From: Gemmatimonadaceae bacterium
Lineage (GTDB): Bacteria; Gemmatimonadota; Gemmatimonadetes; Gemmatimonadales; Gemmatimonadaceae
Reading direction: 5' to 3'
Length of the DNA: 15,933 nucleotides
Assembly: GCA_025453855.1 (NCBI GenBank)
Contig: JALOPO010000045.1
Coordinates: 1 to 15,933 of the forward strand
Shown piece by piece: positions 7,353 through 15,843 of this stretch. Position 1 is the stretch's first letter; each line of letters begins with the position of its first letter. Below the pieces are notes generated by a model. It searched no databases. It saw only the letters and a list, made by a program, of their open reading frames with translations, and was not told the origin of the DNA. Position numbers and translations under genes: made by a program.

Positions 7353-7508
7353 TGAACTGCTGGGGCGCTGCGCGCCCGAGTTCAGGAGTTTCGGAGTGCT
7401 GGAGAACAGCGGTGTCACCGCAGTGCCTTGCACTACTCCCGAACTCCCGAACTCCGAAACTCGGCGCGCAGCGCCCAGCCGTTCAGGCGCGCAGCGCCCG
7501 GCAGTTCA
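7353..7508. repeat. Composite intergenic repeat with inverted and tandem units
   Basis: A 23-24-bp unit (GGCGCGCAGCGCCC followed by a GTTCA end) occurs three times: inverted at 7353-7376, then as a direct tandem pair at 7463-7485 and 7486-7508. Inside lie short tandem GAACTCC-type units (7435-7462), with degenerate inverted counterparts at 7378-7404. The result is a large imperfect hairpin with arms of about 50 bp around 7405-7433, which itself contains GCGGT-gtc-ACCGC. It fills much of the 340-bp gap between leuS and the PDZ gene. It looks like a REP- or MITE-like dispersed element; no coding capacity was recognised. Confidence 0.75.
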
Positions 7509-7522
7509 GCAGGAGACGACTG

Positions 7523-7590
7523 CACGCCGAACCCACCCGCACGCCCCGGCAACCGTGGCCGACGGCGGCGTGTCGCAGGGATGCACGCCG
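7523..7590 (+). other. Mutually exclusive hairpins upstream of the PDZ gene
   Basis: CGGCGTG at 7566-7572 is perfectly complementary to two copies of CACGCCG, one upstream (7523-7529) and one downstream (7584-7590, 11-nt loop). Only one pairing can form at a time, which is the geometry of an attenuator or riboswitch. Nothing else identifies a known class, and 7-bp G/C matches arise by chance easily here. It lies 41 nt before the PDZ gene start. Confidence 0.25.
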
Positions 7591-7631
7591 CGAACGCGTG
7601 CTCACGGACACCCTGCACCCCCGATACGCAG

Positions 7632-9128
7632 ATGCGCACGCCCTCCCGCTGGCCGCTCGCCGGCCTTGCCGTTTCGCCGCTCGTCCTCTGCCTCCTCGCA
7701 CCGCATCGTGTCGCCGCACAGGGGCGCGAGGAGCGCGTCGAGGTCACGACCCGCAGCCCCGAGGACGGAATCCGGATCACGCGCGGCGGCAACAGCGCGC
7801 GTCGCCTCCTTGGCCTCACCGTCCGCGCCACCGGCGACGCCGCCGACACCGCCGGCCTCCTCATCGAGCGCATCGCCGACAGCTCGGCGGCGGCGCAGGC
7901 CGGCCTCAAGGTCGGGGAGCGGCTCGCCGCACTCGACGGCACCACGCTCACCCTCGACCGTCGCGACATCGGCGACCGCGCCGCCGGGCAGGTGCTCGCG
8001 CGCCGTCTCGTGCGCGCGCTCGAGTCGCGCAAGGAAGGCGACCAGGTCTCGCTGGTCGTGCACGACGACGGGCGCCGCCGCACCGTGCGGGCGACGCTGC
8101 GCGAGACGCCGCCGATGCGCTACACGTGGACCGGCGCACCATGGCGCACCGATGGCGCGCCGCGTCGCGTGCTCGGCATCGCGCTCGCCGAGGGTGGGAG
8201 CGTCCGCGACACCGCCGGGCTCCTGATCACGTCGGTGAGCCGCGGGAGCGCGGCCGAGAAGGCAGGCCTTGGCCCCGGTGACCGGCTGGTGAGCATCGAT
8301 GGCGTCGACCTGCGTGTCGATGCCGCCGATGCGGGCGACGGCAGCGCGGCCAGTGCGCGGGTCGGTCGCCTGCGCCGTGCGCTCGACGCGGCGAAGGACT
8401 CGCAGCCCGTGCGCCTCGAGGTGCTGCAGGACGGGCGTCGCCGCACGGTGCAGGCGGTCCCGCAGCGCGAACAGGGCGTCTCGATGACGTTCCCGGGCGG
8501 GTCGGACTGGAGCTGGTCGGAGGGTGCGCCGATGGCCGTCGAACTCCGAGGCCTCGACGCGCTGCGCCGCGGCCTCGACGAGGAGCGACGCGCGAGGATG
8601 CGCGAGCTCCCGCGCCTGCGCGCGGAGGCCCGGTCGCTCCGCGGCCTCGCCGACATCGACATGGACGTGGATGTCGACGTCGACGACCGCGGCACGGTGA
8701 TCCGTCGCGACCTCGTCCCGGGACGTGCGCGCATCGTCCGCCCGCTGCCTCCCGATGCGCCGTTGCCGCCCGGCGTCGACGCCCCGATGGCGGCGCGCGG
8801 CCGCGGCGACCGTCGCGAGTTGCGTCGCGTCACCATCGGCAACGACAACGGTGATCGTTTCCTGCGCATCGAGCGCCCCGACCTCGATGTCGCCAGCGTC
8901 AACGCCGCCCTGGCCGCGAAGCTCGGCCGCGGCACCGAAGGAGGACTGCTCGTGCTGCGCGTCACCGACGACCACGCCCCGCTGCGCACCGGCGACGTCA
9001 TCATGAAGGTCGATGGCGCCCCCGTGACCGGCCCCGACAGCCACCTCGACCTCGACCGCGCCCGCTCGCACCGCATCGAGGTGATCCGCGACGGCCGCAC
9101 CGAGACGCTCGAGCTCAAGGCGCGCTGA
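7632..9128 (+). CDS. Exported protein with three PDZ domains and no protease domain
   Basis: The 498-residue product has a signal peptide (MRTPSRWPLAG, then a hydrophobic core to about residue 23, and VAAQG near residue 30), so it acts in the periplasm. Cys20 is not in a lipobox. PDZ-like domains lie at about 59-155 (LLIERIADSSAAAQAGLKVGERL), 178-275 (LLITSVSRGSAAEKAGLGPGDRL) and, more degenerate, 425-495 (LVLRVTDDHAPLRTGDVIMKVDG). Each ends in an R(T/R)-rich beta-strand. A charged linker at 300-400 includes an acidic run DIDMDVDVDVDD at 341-352. No HtrA, Ctp or RseP catalytic domain is present, so it is probably a scaffold or adaptor that binds unfolded or C-terminal peptides. The ATG at 7632 was chosen because it places the signal peptide at the N-terminus; a further in-frame ATG lies at 7581. 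No Shine-Dalgarno is seen. Confidence 0.85.
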   Translation: MRTPSRWPLAGLAVSPLVLCLLAPHRVAAQGREERVEVTTRSPEDGIRITRGGNSARRLLGLTVRATGDAADTAGLLIERIADSSAAAQAGLKVGERLAALDGTTLTLDRRDIGDRAAGQVLARRLVRALESRKEGDQVSLVVHDDGRRRTVRATLRETPPMRYTWTGAPWRTDGAPRRVLGIALAEGGSVRDTAGLLITSVSRGSAAEKAGLGPGDRLVSIDGVDLRVDAADAGDGSAASARVGRLRRALDAAKDSQPVRLEVLQDGRRRTVQAVPQREQGVSMTFPGGSDWSWSEGAPMAVELRGLDALRRGLDEERRARMRELPRLRAEARSLRGLADIDMDVDVDVDDRGTVIRRDLVPGRARIVRPLPPDAPLPPGVDAPMAARGRGDRRELRRVTIGNDNGDRFLRIERPDLDVASVNAALAAKLGRGTEGGLLVLRVTDDHAPLRTGDVIMKVDGAPVTGPDSHLDLDRARSHRIEVIRDGRTETLELKAR

Positions 9129-9158
9129 CCGTGCGCGTCACCCGCGCACGCAGCGGGA

Positions 9159-9382
9159 GCGGGGCGACGCAACCGCGCCAGCACGGAGGCGCGGGGAACG
9201 ACCGAAGGACGGAGGACGTGCCGCGGACGCCCGTTCGGCGCTCGGAACTCCGCATGCGATCGGGGCCGATCAACAGCTCCCTGGATTGGTCCCGCGTGCA
9301 CGACGGTGCCCGATGCGAATCGAACACGCCGTCCTCCGGCTCTTCCCCGCGCCTCCGTGCTGCCGCGGTTGCGGTGCCCCGC
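9159..9382. repeat. Long inverted repeat between convergent genes
   Basis: Two 40-nt arms (9159-9198 and 9343-9382) are inverted copies with three mismatches, separated by 144 nt. Weaker similarity extends inward to about 9220 and 9325. The element occupies most of the 267-bp gap between the convergent PDZ and diguanylate cyclase genes. It could act as a two-way terminator or be a dispersed palindromic element. The central part shows no gene. Confidence 0.75.
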
Positions 9383-9395
9383 GCCCTCCCCTCGC

Positions 9396-10880
9396 TCAGT
9401 GGTGCACGCGATTGCGTCCGTCGGCCTTGGCGCGGTAGAGCGCCGCGTCGGCGGCGGAGAGCAGCTCCTCGACGGTGCCGATGCGCGGCGCGGGAAAGAG
9501 CGAGACGCCGATCGAGGCGGAGAGGAGAATGATCGGTCCCGACGGTGACGCACCGAAGCTGTGCTGCGACACCCGCTCGCGGAGGCGATCGGCGAACGCC
9601 ACGGCGCCCTCGATGCTCGTCTCCGGCAGCACGAGCACGAACTCCTCGCCGCCGTAGCGCGCCACGAAGTCGGCGGTGCGCACCGCACCGCGCAGCAGTT
9701 CGCCGAGTTCGCGCAGCACGCCGTCGCCGACCAGGTGGCCGAGCGTGTCGTTGACCTGCTTGAAGAAGTCGAGGTCGAGCATCAGCACCGCGACCGCGTG
9801 CCCGTAGCGGCGCGCGCGATCGAGTTCGCCGCCGAGGCGCTCCATGAGCGCGCGACGATTGAGCACGCCGGTGAGCGGATCGGTCTGCGCCAGCGCGGCG
9901 AGGCGGGCATTGTCGGCGCGTGCCGTCTCGAGCAGGTGCGCACGCTGGATGCTCGCCACCGCCGCCTTCACCACCGCGTCGGCGAAGGCCACGTCCTCGT
10001 CGTCGAGCGGCGCCTCGCCCGCGCCGCGGCGCAGCAGGAAGACGCCCGCCTGCTGCCGGTCGACGAAGAACGGGAGCGCGATCACGCTCCGCACCGGCGG
10101 GTCGATCCCGTCGGTCCGCCACCGCTCGCGCATCCCGGCGAAGAGCGGGTGCACGAGGACGTCGGGGATCAGCACCGGGCGCCCGCTCTCGAGCGCCACG
10201 CGGATCTCCGGATAGCGCGCGAGATCGAGCGGGAGGTTGCGCAGCGTGGGATCGTCGAACGCCGCCGGCACCACGGCCCGCTCGTCGCCGGGGCGCGCGA
10301 GCACCACCGAGCAGCGGAAGAGCGAGAGCGCACGCGCCACGCGGCGCACCAGCAGGTGGTAGATCTCCTCGCTCGAGAGGTCGGCGCTCACCTCGCGCAT
10401 GATCTCCATGAGCGTGCGCCCGGCGTGCGCCTCCTCGCGCACCCGTTGCAGCTCGGCCTCGAGGCCCGAGAGCTGGCGCCGCGTGACGGCGAGCGCGCTC
10501 CGCGTGCGCAGGTGCGCGCCGATGCGTGCGAGCAGCTCGCCGGCGCGGAACGGCTTGCGCACCACGTCGCTCGCGCCGGCCACCAGCGCGCGCTCCACGA
10601 TCGCATCCTCGGGCGCCGCCGAGGTCACGATCACGGGGAGCTCGCGCCAGCGCGCATCGCCCTTGATGCGGCCGAGGGCGACGAGGGCGTCGTCGTCGGC
10701 GAGCTGCGCGTCGAGGAGAAGGAGGTCGGGCCCCCAGGTGTCCATCGTCGCGGCGAGGCCGCGCGCCGCCCCGAGGCCGAGCACATCGTAGCCGTGCTCG
10801 CGAAGGATCCAGGCCACCGTCTGGCTGGTGGCCGGGTCGCGATCGACGACGAGGATGCGGGACGGTGGGGTGGCGACCAT
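9396..10880 (-). CDS. Response regulator diguanylate cyclase (REC-GAF-GGDEF)
   Basis: This protein makes cyclic di-GMP from two GTP under control of a phosphoryl signal. In the 494 residues, a receiver domain (about 7-125) has the acidic pair Asp13/Asp15, phosphoacceptor Asp57 in LLLLDAQL, Thr86-Ser87, and Lys109-Pro110. A short coiled coil (about 133-155) leads to a GAF-like sensor (about 160-315). The GGDEF domain (about 325-494) has LDLDFFKQVND with metal ligand Asp369 and an intact GGEEF at 410-414. An RxxD inhibitory site (Arg401, Asp404) lies exactly five residues before GGEEF, so product feedback is expected. It has no membrane segments and should be cytosolic. It follows gyrA on the same strand by 109 nt. 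No cognate histidine kinase is in the window. The start at ATG 10880 lacks a Shine-Dalgarno. Confidence 0.94.
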   Translation of the reverse strand: MVATPPSRILVVDRDPATSQTVAWILREHGYDVLGLGAARGLAATMDTWGPDLLLLDAQLADDDALVALGRIKGDARWRELPVIVTSAAPEDAIVERALVAGASDVVRKPFRAGELLARIGAHLRTRSALAVTRRQLSGLEAELQRVREEAHAGRTLMEIMREVSADLSSEEIYHLLVRRVARALSLFRCSVVLARPGDERAVVPAAFDDPTLRNLPLDLARYPEIRVALESGRPVLIPDVLVHPLFAGMRERWRTDGIDPPVRSVIALPFFVDRQQAGVFLLRRGAGEAPLDDEDVAFADAVVKAAVASIQRAHLLETARADNARLAALAQTDPLTGVLNRRALMERLGGELDRARRYGHAVAVLMLDLDFFKQVNDTLGHLVGDGVLRELGELLRGAVRTADFVARYGGEEFVLVLPETSIEGAVAFADRLRERVSQHSFGASPSGPIILLSASIGVSLFPAPRIGTVEELLSAADAALYRAKADGRNRVHH

Positions 10881-10989
10881 GGCGGAAGGTGGGGACGGGA
10901 CGCCGGCACGGCAGCGGCCCAGCGCCGGGGAGACGGGCGGACGGCGGGCCGCGTCACGCCCCCCCGGTGGGCTCGGCGCCAGCGCGCCC

Positions 10990-12335
10990 TCACTCCGCGC
11001 CGTCGCCCTCCTCCTCCTCGTCCCCCGGCACCGGCGACCCCGCGTCGCCGTCGCCCAGCCCGTCGGTCTCGCGATCGTCCGGGACCACCCGCGCGACCGA
11101 CGTCACCAGGTCACCCGCATCCAGCTCGATCAGCTTCACCCCCTGCGCGTTCCGCCCCGTCTTCCGGATCTTCTCGGCCCCCATCCGGATCAGGATCCCC
11201 TGGCGCGTGATCATCATCACCTCGTCCTCGGGGAGCACCTCCATGAGCGAGACGACGTTCCCCGTCTTGTCGGTGCGGTTGAGCGTCAGGATCCCCTTGC
11301 CGCCGCGCTTCTGCACGCGGTAGTCGGCGATGTCGGTCACCTTCCCCATCCCCTTCTCGGTGACGACCAGGAGCGTCGCCTCGCGCTTGATCACGACCAT
11401 CCCCACCACCGCGTCGTCGGGACGCAGCTCGATCCCCTTCACGCCGGTCGTGTCGCGCCCCATCTCGCGCACGTCGCCCTCGTGGAAGCGGCAGGTGAGG
11501 CCGAAACGCGTGGCGAGCACCACGTCGTTCGTGCCGAGCGTCTCCTGCACGTCGATCAGCTCGTCGCCGGCCTCGATCTTGATCGCCTTGATCCCGGTCG
11601 AGCGCGGGTTGGCGTAGTCGACGAGGCGCGACTTCTTGACCGTCCCGTCGCGCGTGCAGAAGAAGAGGAAGCGGTCGTCGGCGTCGGTCACCTTCTCGAG
11701 GTCGCGCACCGGCACCACGGCCCGCACGCGCGTCGTCGGCGAGACGTTGATCAGGTTGACGATCGGCTTTCCCTTGGCCCCCGACCCCGCCTGCGGGATC
11801 TCGTAGACCTTGAGCCAGTACACGCGCCCGTCGTCGGTGAAGACGAGCAGGTAGTCGTGCGTGGAGCCGACGTAGAGCCGGCTCACGAAGTCGCCGTCCT
11901 TCAGGTCGGTGCCGGTCTTGCCGCGCCCGCCGCGCCGCTGCTTGCGGTACTGCGAGACGCTCGTGCGCTTGACGTAGCCGGTGTGCGAGATCGTGACGAC
12001 CACGTCCTCCTGCGCGATCAGCTCCTCGATCGAGATCTCGCCGTCGTCGCTCACGATCTCGGTGCGCCGGTCGTCGCCGTACTCCTCGACCACCGCCATC
12101 AGCTCGTCCTTGAGGATCCGCATGCGGCGCGGCCGCGAGGCGAGGATGTCGCGCAGGTCGGCGATGAGCGTGCGCACCTCGGCCAGCTCGGCCTCGAGCT
12201 TGTCGCGCTCGAGCCCCGTGAGCTTGGCGAGGCGCATGTTGAGGATCGCCTCGGCCTGCCGCTCGCTGAGCGCGAAGCGCGCCTGCAGCTGCTGGCTGGC
12301 GGTGGGCGTGTCCTCGGCCGCGCGGATGAGGGCGA

Positions 12336-12339
<4 letters not shown>
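10990..12339 (-). CDS. gyrA: DNA gyrase subunit A, C-terminal part (out of frame with the N-terminal part)
   Basis: This is the C-terminal half of GyrA: the end of the breakage-reunion domain and the DNA-wrapping beta-pinwheel. After the apparent GTG at 12339 come the coiled-coil region (AILNMRLAKLTGLERDKLEAE), DILASRPRRM, the GyrA-box QRRGGRG that distinguishes GyrA from ParC, the blade repeats, and an acidic tail (GDEEEEGDGAE). Conserved GyrA sequence (FDLDKALEREHILEGLKIAVDNIDE) continues upstream of that GTG in the same frame to about 12420. The GTG is therefore not a natural start, and this is a broken continuation of the next gene, not a separate subunit. The GTGA overlap with the upstream stop (12336-12339) is probably coincidental. 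About 474 residues are preserved from the Phe at 12414. Confidence 0.9.
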
Positions 12340-13472
<1,133 letters not shown>

Positions 13473-13605
13473 GCGACTCTCGAACGGGAGGGACGGACGG
13501 GCGCGCGGAGCGGCGCACCCCGGACGGGTCGGCTCGTGGCCGACCGGCGTCGAACGGCGCCGACCGGCACCACGACGCGACTCGGCCCGCGAGCGGACTC
13601 GCGTG

Positions 13606-13626
13606 CCAAGCTAGTCACCGAAGATA
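13606..13626 (-). promoter_or_regulatory. Candidate gyrA promoter: two TAnnTT boxes
   Basis: In the 221-bp gap before gyrA the minus strand carries TATCTTCG (13626-13619) and TAGCTTGG (13613-13606), 5 nt apart. Both resemble the leuS TATCTTTG element. They predict a leader of about 130-140 nt. The remainder of the gap (13473-13605 and 13627-13693) is GC-rich with nothing recognised. Confidence 0.45.
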
Positions 13627-13693
13627 CACCGAATCGCGCCCGACGTGCGGCCCACGGGGCCGAAACGGCGCCGCACGGAGCGGTACGCGCCCC

Positions 13694-14482
13694 TCAGCCC
13701 CACGTGCGGGCGATGGCGAGGAGCCGCCACTCGCCGCCCGCGCGATGGAAGATGTAGGTCCCGCCCCCGTTGCTCGTCGGGAGCGCGACCGCGCCGCGCT
13801 GCTCCAGCGGCCGGTGCACCGTGACCACCGCGTACTCCTTCCAGAGCAGCGTGGCCGCGATGCGCGTGTACGCGAAGAGGGCGTCGGTCTCGGGGAGCGG
13901 GTGCCCGCGCCAGAAGGCGTCGCGCGCCTCCTTGAGCCCCCCCTCGCCGAAGACGAGGCGCAGCGCCACACCGGCCCGCGGCGTCCGCTGGAAGCTCGGG
14001 ACCGCCGGGAGGATGAAGAGCGTCGTGTCGCGCGCGCCCGTCGCCTCGCAGCGCCCGCTGACCGGGTTGCGCACGCGTCCCTGGAGTCCGGGGGCGATCG
14101 CCTGACGCCGCGCCCGCCCGCCGAGCACGTCCCAGACCGGCATCTCGCCGCCGGCCTCCCACTCCACGACCACCCGCAGCAGGTCGCGCCCCTCGACGCT
14201 CGCCAGCGGCTGGTCGGTCCCGAACTCGAGCACCAGCTTCTCGAGCTTGTCGACCAGGTCGGCCCGTGCCTCGTGGGCGGCGGCGCTCGAGTCGCGCGGG
14301 AAGGCGCGCAACCACCCGTCGTTGCACTCGTCGCGCCCGATGTCGGTGAAGTCGGCGTCGCGGAGCAGCGCGTCGCGATAGTCGTGCGCGAGCTCGATCG
14401 CCGCCTGCAGCTCGTTCTCGGGGCCGCGCCCCATCGTCGCCACGGCGCCGGTCCCCATCGGCATCCGCGGGCGCGGCATCAC
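13694..14482 (-). CDS. Putative lipoprotein of unknown function (start displaced by a probable indel)
   Basis: I do not recognise the family. The frame opens at GTG 14482 and encodes 262 residues of mixed alpha/beta character with no membrane segment. The last 60 residues (FAYTRIAATLLWKEYAVVTVH ... YIFHRAGGEWRLLAIARTWG) resemble the curved sheet of NTF2/SnoaL-like folds, a weak guess. Upstream in the same frame the DNA encodes ELLLAATVGLSACGGS, a classic lipoprotein signal with lipobox LSAC, but no start codon precedes it. A GTG at 14559 in another frame reads V-R-P-A-L. One extra G at about 14543-14547 would join them into a complete lipoprotein signal. So the true gene is probably 13694-14559 with one base missing. 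It would then be anchored in the envelope by an N-terminal Cys. Confidence 0.65.
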   Translation of the reverse strand: MMPRPRMPMGTGAVATMGRGPENELQAAIELAHDYRDALLRDADFTDIGRDECNDGWLRAFPRDSSAAAHEARADLVDKLEKLVLEFGTDQPLASVEGRDLLRVVVEWEAGGEMPVWDVLGGRARRQAIAPGLQGRVRNPVSGRCEATGARDTTLFILPAVPSFQRTPRAGVALRLVFGEGGLKEARDAFWRGHPLPETDALFAYTRIAATLLWKEYAVVTVHRPLEQRGAVALPTSNGGGTYIFHRAGGEWRLLAIARTWG

Positions 14483-14559
14483 GTCGGCCGTGGCCGTCGA
14501 GCCCCCGCATGCCGAGAGCCCGACCGTCGCCGCGAGCAGCAGCTCAAGGCGGGACGCAC
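14483..14559 (-). other. Lipoprotein signal sequence separated from its start by a frame change
   Basis: This stretch encodes LLLAATVGLSAC followed by GGSTATAD, directly continuous with the gene ending at 13694. The only plausible start, GTG at 14557-14559, lies in a different frame, and TTGAG at 14543-14547 is where a lost G would explain the shift. A CTG start inside the signal is the alternative but would remove the charged n-region. Confidence 0.55.
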
Positions 14560-14581
14560 TGCCGCGCGGGGTCGCGACGTC

Positions 14582-14670
14582 CCCCGGTGCCAGGCACCTC
14601 TGGCACCGCTCGCACGGTCACCGCGAAGCCGTGCGCACGGCCACGGAGCCAGAGGTGCCTGGCACCGGGG
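14582..14670. repeat. Perfect 23-bp inverted repeat (cruciform/terminator-like)
   Basis: The arms 14582-14604 and 14648-14670 are perfect inverted copies carrying the internal palindrome GGTGCCAGGCACC. The 43-nt centre contains a second 7-bp stem (CGCACGG / CCGTGCG). No T-run follows on either strand. It lies between the frame-corrected end of the channel gene (14688) and the lipoprotein gene. A dispersed palindromic element, a Rho-type terminator or a 3'-end stabiliser are all possible. Confidence 0.8.
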
Positions 14671-15397
14671 AGCACCGGGGAGGACGCTCAGCCGGTCGCG
14701 ATCGCGTCGCCCGCCTGCGGCTGCACCGCACCGCGGGCCGATGCGCGCGCCGCGGCCGTGTCGGCGGCGATCTCGGCCTCGATCCCGCCAGGTCGCGATT
14801 GCCGAGGCCGAAGGCGAGCGCCAGCGCCAGCGCCACCGCGCCGAAGAGGATCGCGAAGGCGGTCGTGACGATGTCGGTGGCGACGCCGAGCTCCTGCAGC
14901 GCCATGAAGATCGCCAGCACGATCACGCCCACGCGCCCCACGCGCGCCAGCGTCGGCCCGCCGGTGAGCGCTCCCGCCGAGGCGAGGATGAGCCCCTCCA
15001 CGAAGCCGCCCAGCACCGTCCCCACGATCACGATCACGAGCGCCGCGATCACGCTCGGGATGTAGCTCACCAGCTCCGAGAAGACGTCGGTGAGCGACTG
15101 CAGCCCGGCGGCCGTGGCGGCCACCATGAGCACCGCGAACATCACGCCCCAGAAGACGAGGTTCGCGAAGACGCGGCTCGGCCGCACCTGGTAGCCGGCG
15201 TGCTCGACCGCCCGCGTCACCCCGCCACGCCGCAGCACGTCGTCGAAGGCGAGCTTGCGCAGCAGCCGCTCGAGCCCGCGCCCGAGCAGGCGGGCGAACA
15301 GGTAGCCCGCGAAGAGGATGACGAGCGCGCCGAGGAGCGCGGGGACGACCTCGCCGAGCATGGCGAAGCTGTCCTGGAGGCGGGAGAGGAAGTCCAT
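14618..15397 (-). CDS. Mechanosensitive-channel-like membrane protein (TM-helix family), 3' frameshift
   Basis: This is an integral inner-membrane protein with about five hydrophobic segments at residues 17-38, 76-99, 111-135, 153-172 and 178-199, spaced like the conserved TM-helix repeat (CmpX-like, linked to MscS channels). The motif LALALAFGLGNRDLAG at about 190-205 is the family's signature end. After it, the open frame becomes Arg/Pro/Ser-rich and runs to 14618. In the neighbouring frame the DNA continues sensibly as IEAEIAADTAAARASARG and stops at 14688. One extra G in the GGG run at 14784-14786 would restore DLAGIEAEIA and give a protein of about 236 residues. The real gene is therefore probably 14688-15397. 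It may sense membrane tension or fluidity. The ATG at 15397 has no strong ribosome site. A promoter-like TATCTTGG lies about 50 nt upstream. Confidence 0.85.
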   Translation of the reverse strand: MDFLSRLQDSFAMLGEVVPALLGALVILFAGYLFARLLGRGLERLLRKLAFDDVLRRGGVTRAVEHAGYQVRPSRVFANLVFWGVMFAVLMVAATAAGLQSLTDVFSELVSYIPSVIAALVIVIVGTVLGGFVEGLILASAGALTGGPTLARVGRVGVIVLAIFMALQELGVATDIVTTAFAILFGAVALALALAFGLGNRDLAGSRPRSPPTRPRRAHRPAVRCSRRRATRSRPAERPPRCSPVPGTSGSVAVRTASR

Positions 15398-15445
15398 CGA
15401 TCCGAGCGAGATGCGTCAGCGCGGCCTGGAACGGCGCGCTCGGCG

Positions 15446-15453
15446 CCAAGATA
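15446..15453 (-). promoter_or_regulatory. Likely channel-gene promoter element TATCTTGG
   Basis: The minus strand reads TATCTTGG, sharing TATCTTnG with the leuS and gyrA upstream regions. It lies 49 nt before the channel ATG in an otherwise GC-rich 143-bp gap, so this gene probably has its own promoter rather than relying on the preceding gene. Confidence 0.5.
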
Positions 15454-15540
15454 ACGTCGCGCGGTGCGTGATGGCGGCTCGCAGCGGTGATCGCCATGCG
15501 CCGCGCGGCTTCCGGCCGGCACCGCACGGCCGCGACGCGC

Positions 15541-15843
15541 TCAGTTGCGCGTCCCGCGGCGCAGGTCGAAGATCGCCGAGCGCCGGCAGCGCGCGCAGAC
15601 GAACCAGTCGCGGCGACGCTGGTAGCCGAGTCCGAACGACCCGCCGCCGATCGCCTTCCGCGTCATCGCCGGGTGCGCGTCGCAGCGCGGGCAGTGCGGC
15701 ACGTCGCCGGCCAGCACCGCGGCGCGGATCGCGGCCAGCTCGGGCGGCGCGTACTGCGCCGGGCCATCGCTCGCCGCCCCGCTCGCGGCCTCGTCGCCCG
15801 CCGCGTTGGCGTTCGCCGCACCATCGGCATCATGACCGGTCAC
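15541..15843 (-). CDS. Small protein with two CxxC pairs (probable zinc ribbon)
   Basis: Function unknown. The 100-residue product has an Ala/Gly/Asp-rich, probably disordered N-terminus (1-30). A compact C-terminal part follows with Cys51-x2-Cys54 (HCPRCD) and Cys83-x2-Cys86 (VCARCR), an arrangement expected to bind one zinc. Between them sits GGGSFGLGYQRRRDWFV, and the end is basic (RRGTRN). It has no signal or membrane segment, so it is cytosolic. The GTG at 15843 overlaps the TGA of the upstream oxidoreductase gene by 4 nt (GTGA), indicating translational coupling. An ATG at 15833 is in another frame. The GGTGG before the GTG may serve as ribosome site. The coupling suggests a link to the oxidoreductase, but no specific role can be given. 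Confidence 0.8.
   Translation of the reverse strand: MTGHDADGAANANAAGDEAASGAASDGPAQYAPPELAAIRAAVLAGDVPHCPRCDAHPAMTRKAIGGGSFGLGYQRRRDWFVCARCRRSAIFDLRRGTRN

Noticed and set aside
7540..7572. GGCAACC segment suggestive of a SAM-type riboswitch
   Set aside because: The rest of the SAM core is missing and the downstream gene has no methionine link. Only the alternative hairpins were kept, at low confidence.
5278..8226. A 982-codon plus-strand frame overlapping leuS and the PDZ gene, and an 859-codon frame antisense to leuS
   Set aside because: Both are Arg/Ala-rich shadows of leuS with no recognisable domains. They cross the leuS terminator or lie wholly antisense to conserved sequence.
9300..9335. 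tRNA-like 3' end on the minus strand (TTCGATTC followed by GGGCACC)
   Set aside because: No matching 5' acceptor arm, D arm or anticodon arm could be found at the right distance.
10881..10989. Terminator for gyrA in the gap before the diguanylate cyclase gene
   Set aside because: Only a 5-bp stem near 10976-10989 and no T-run; too weak to call.
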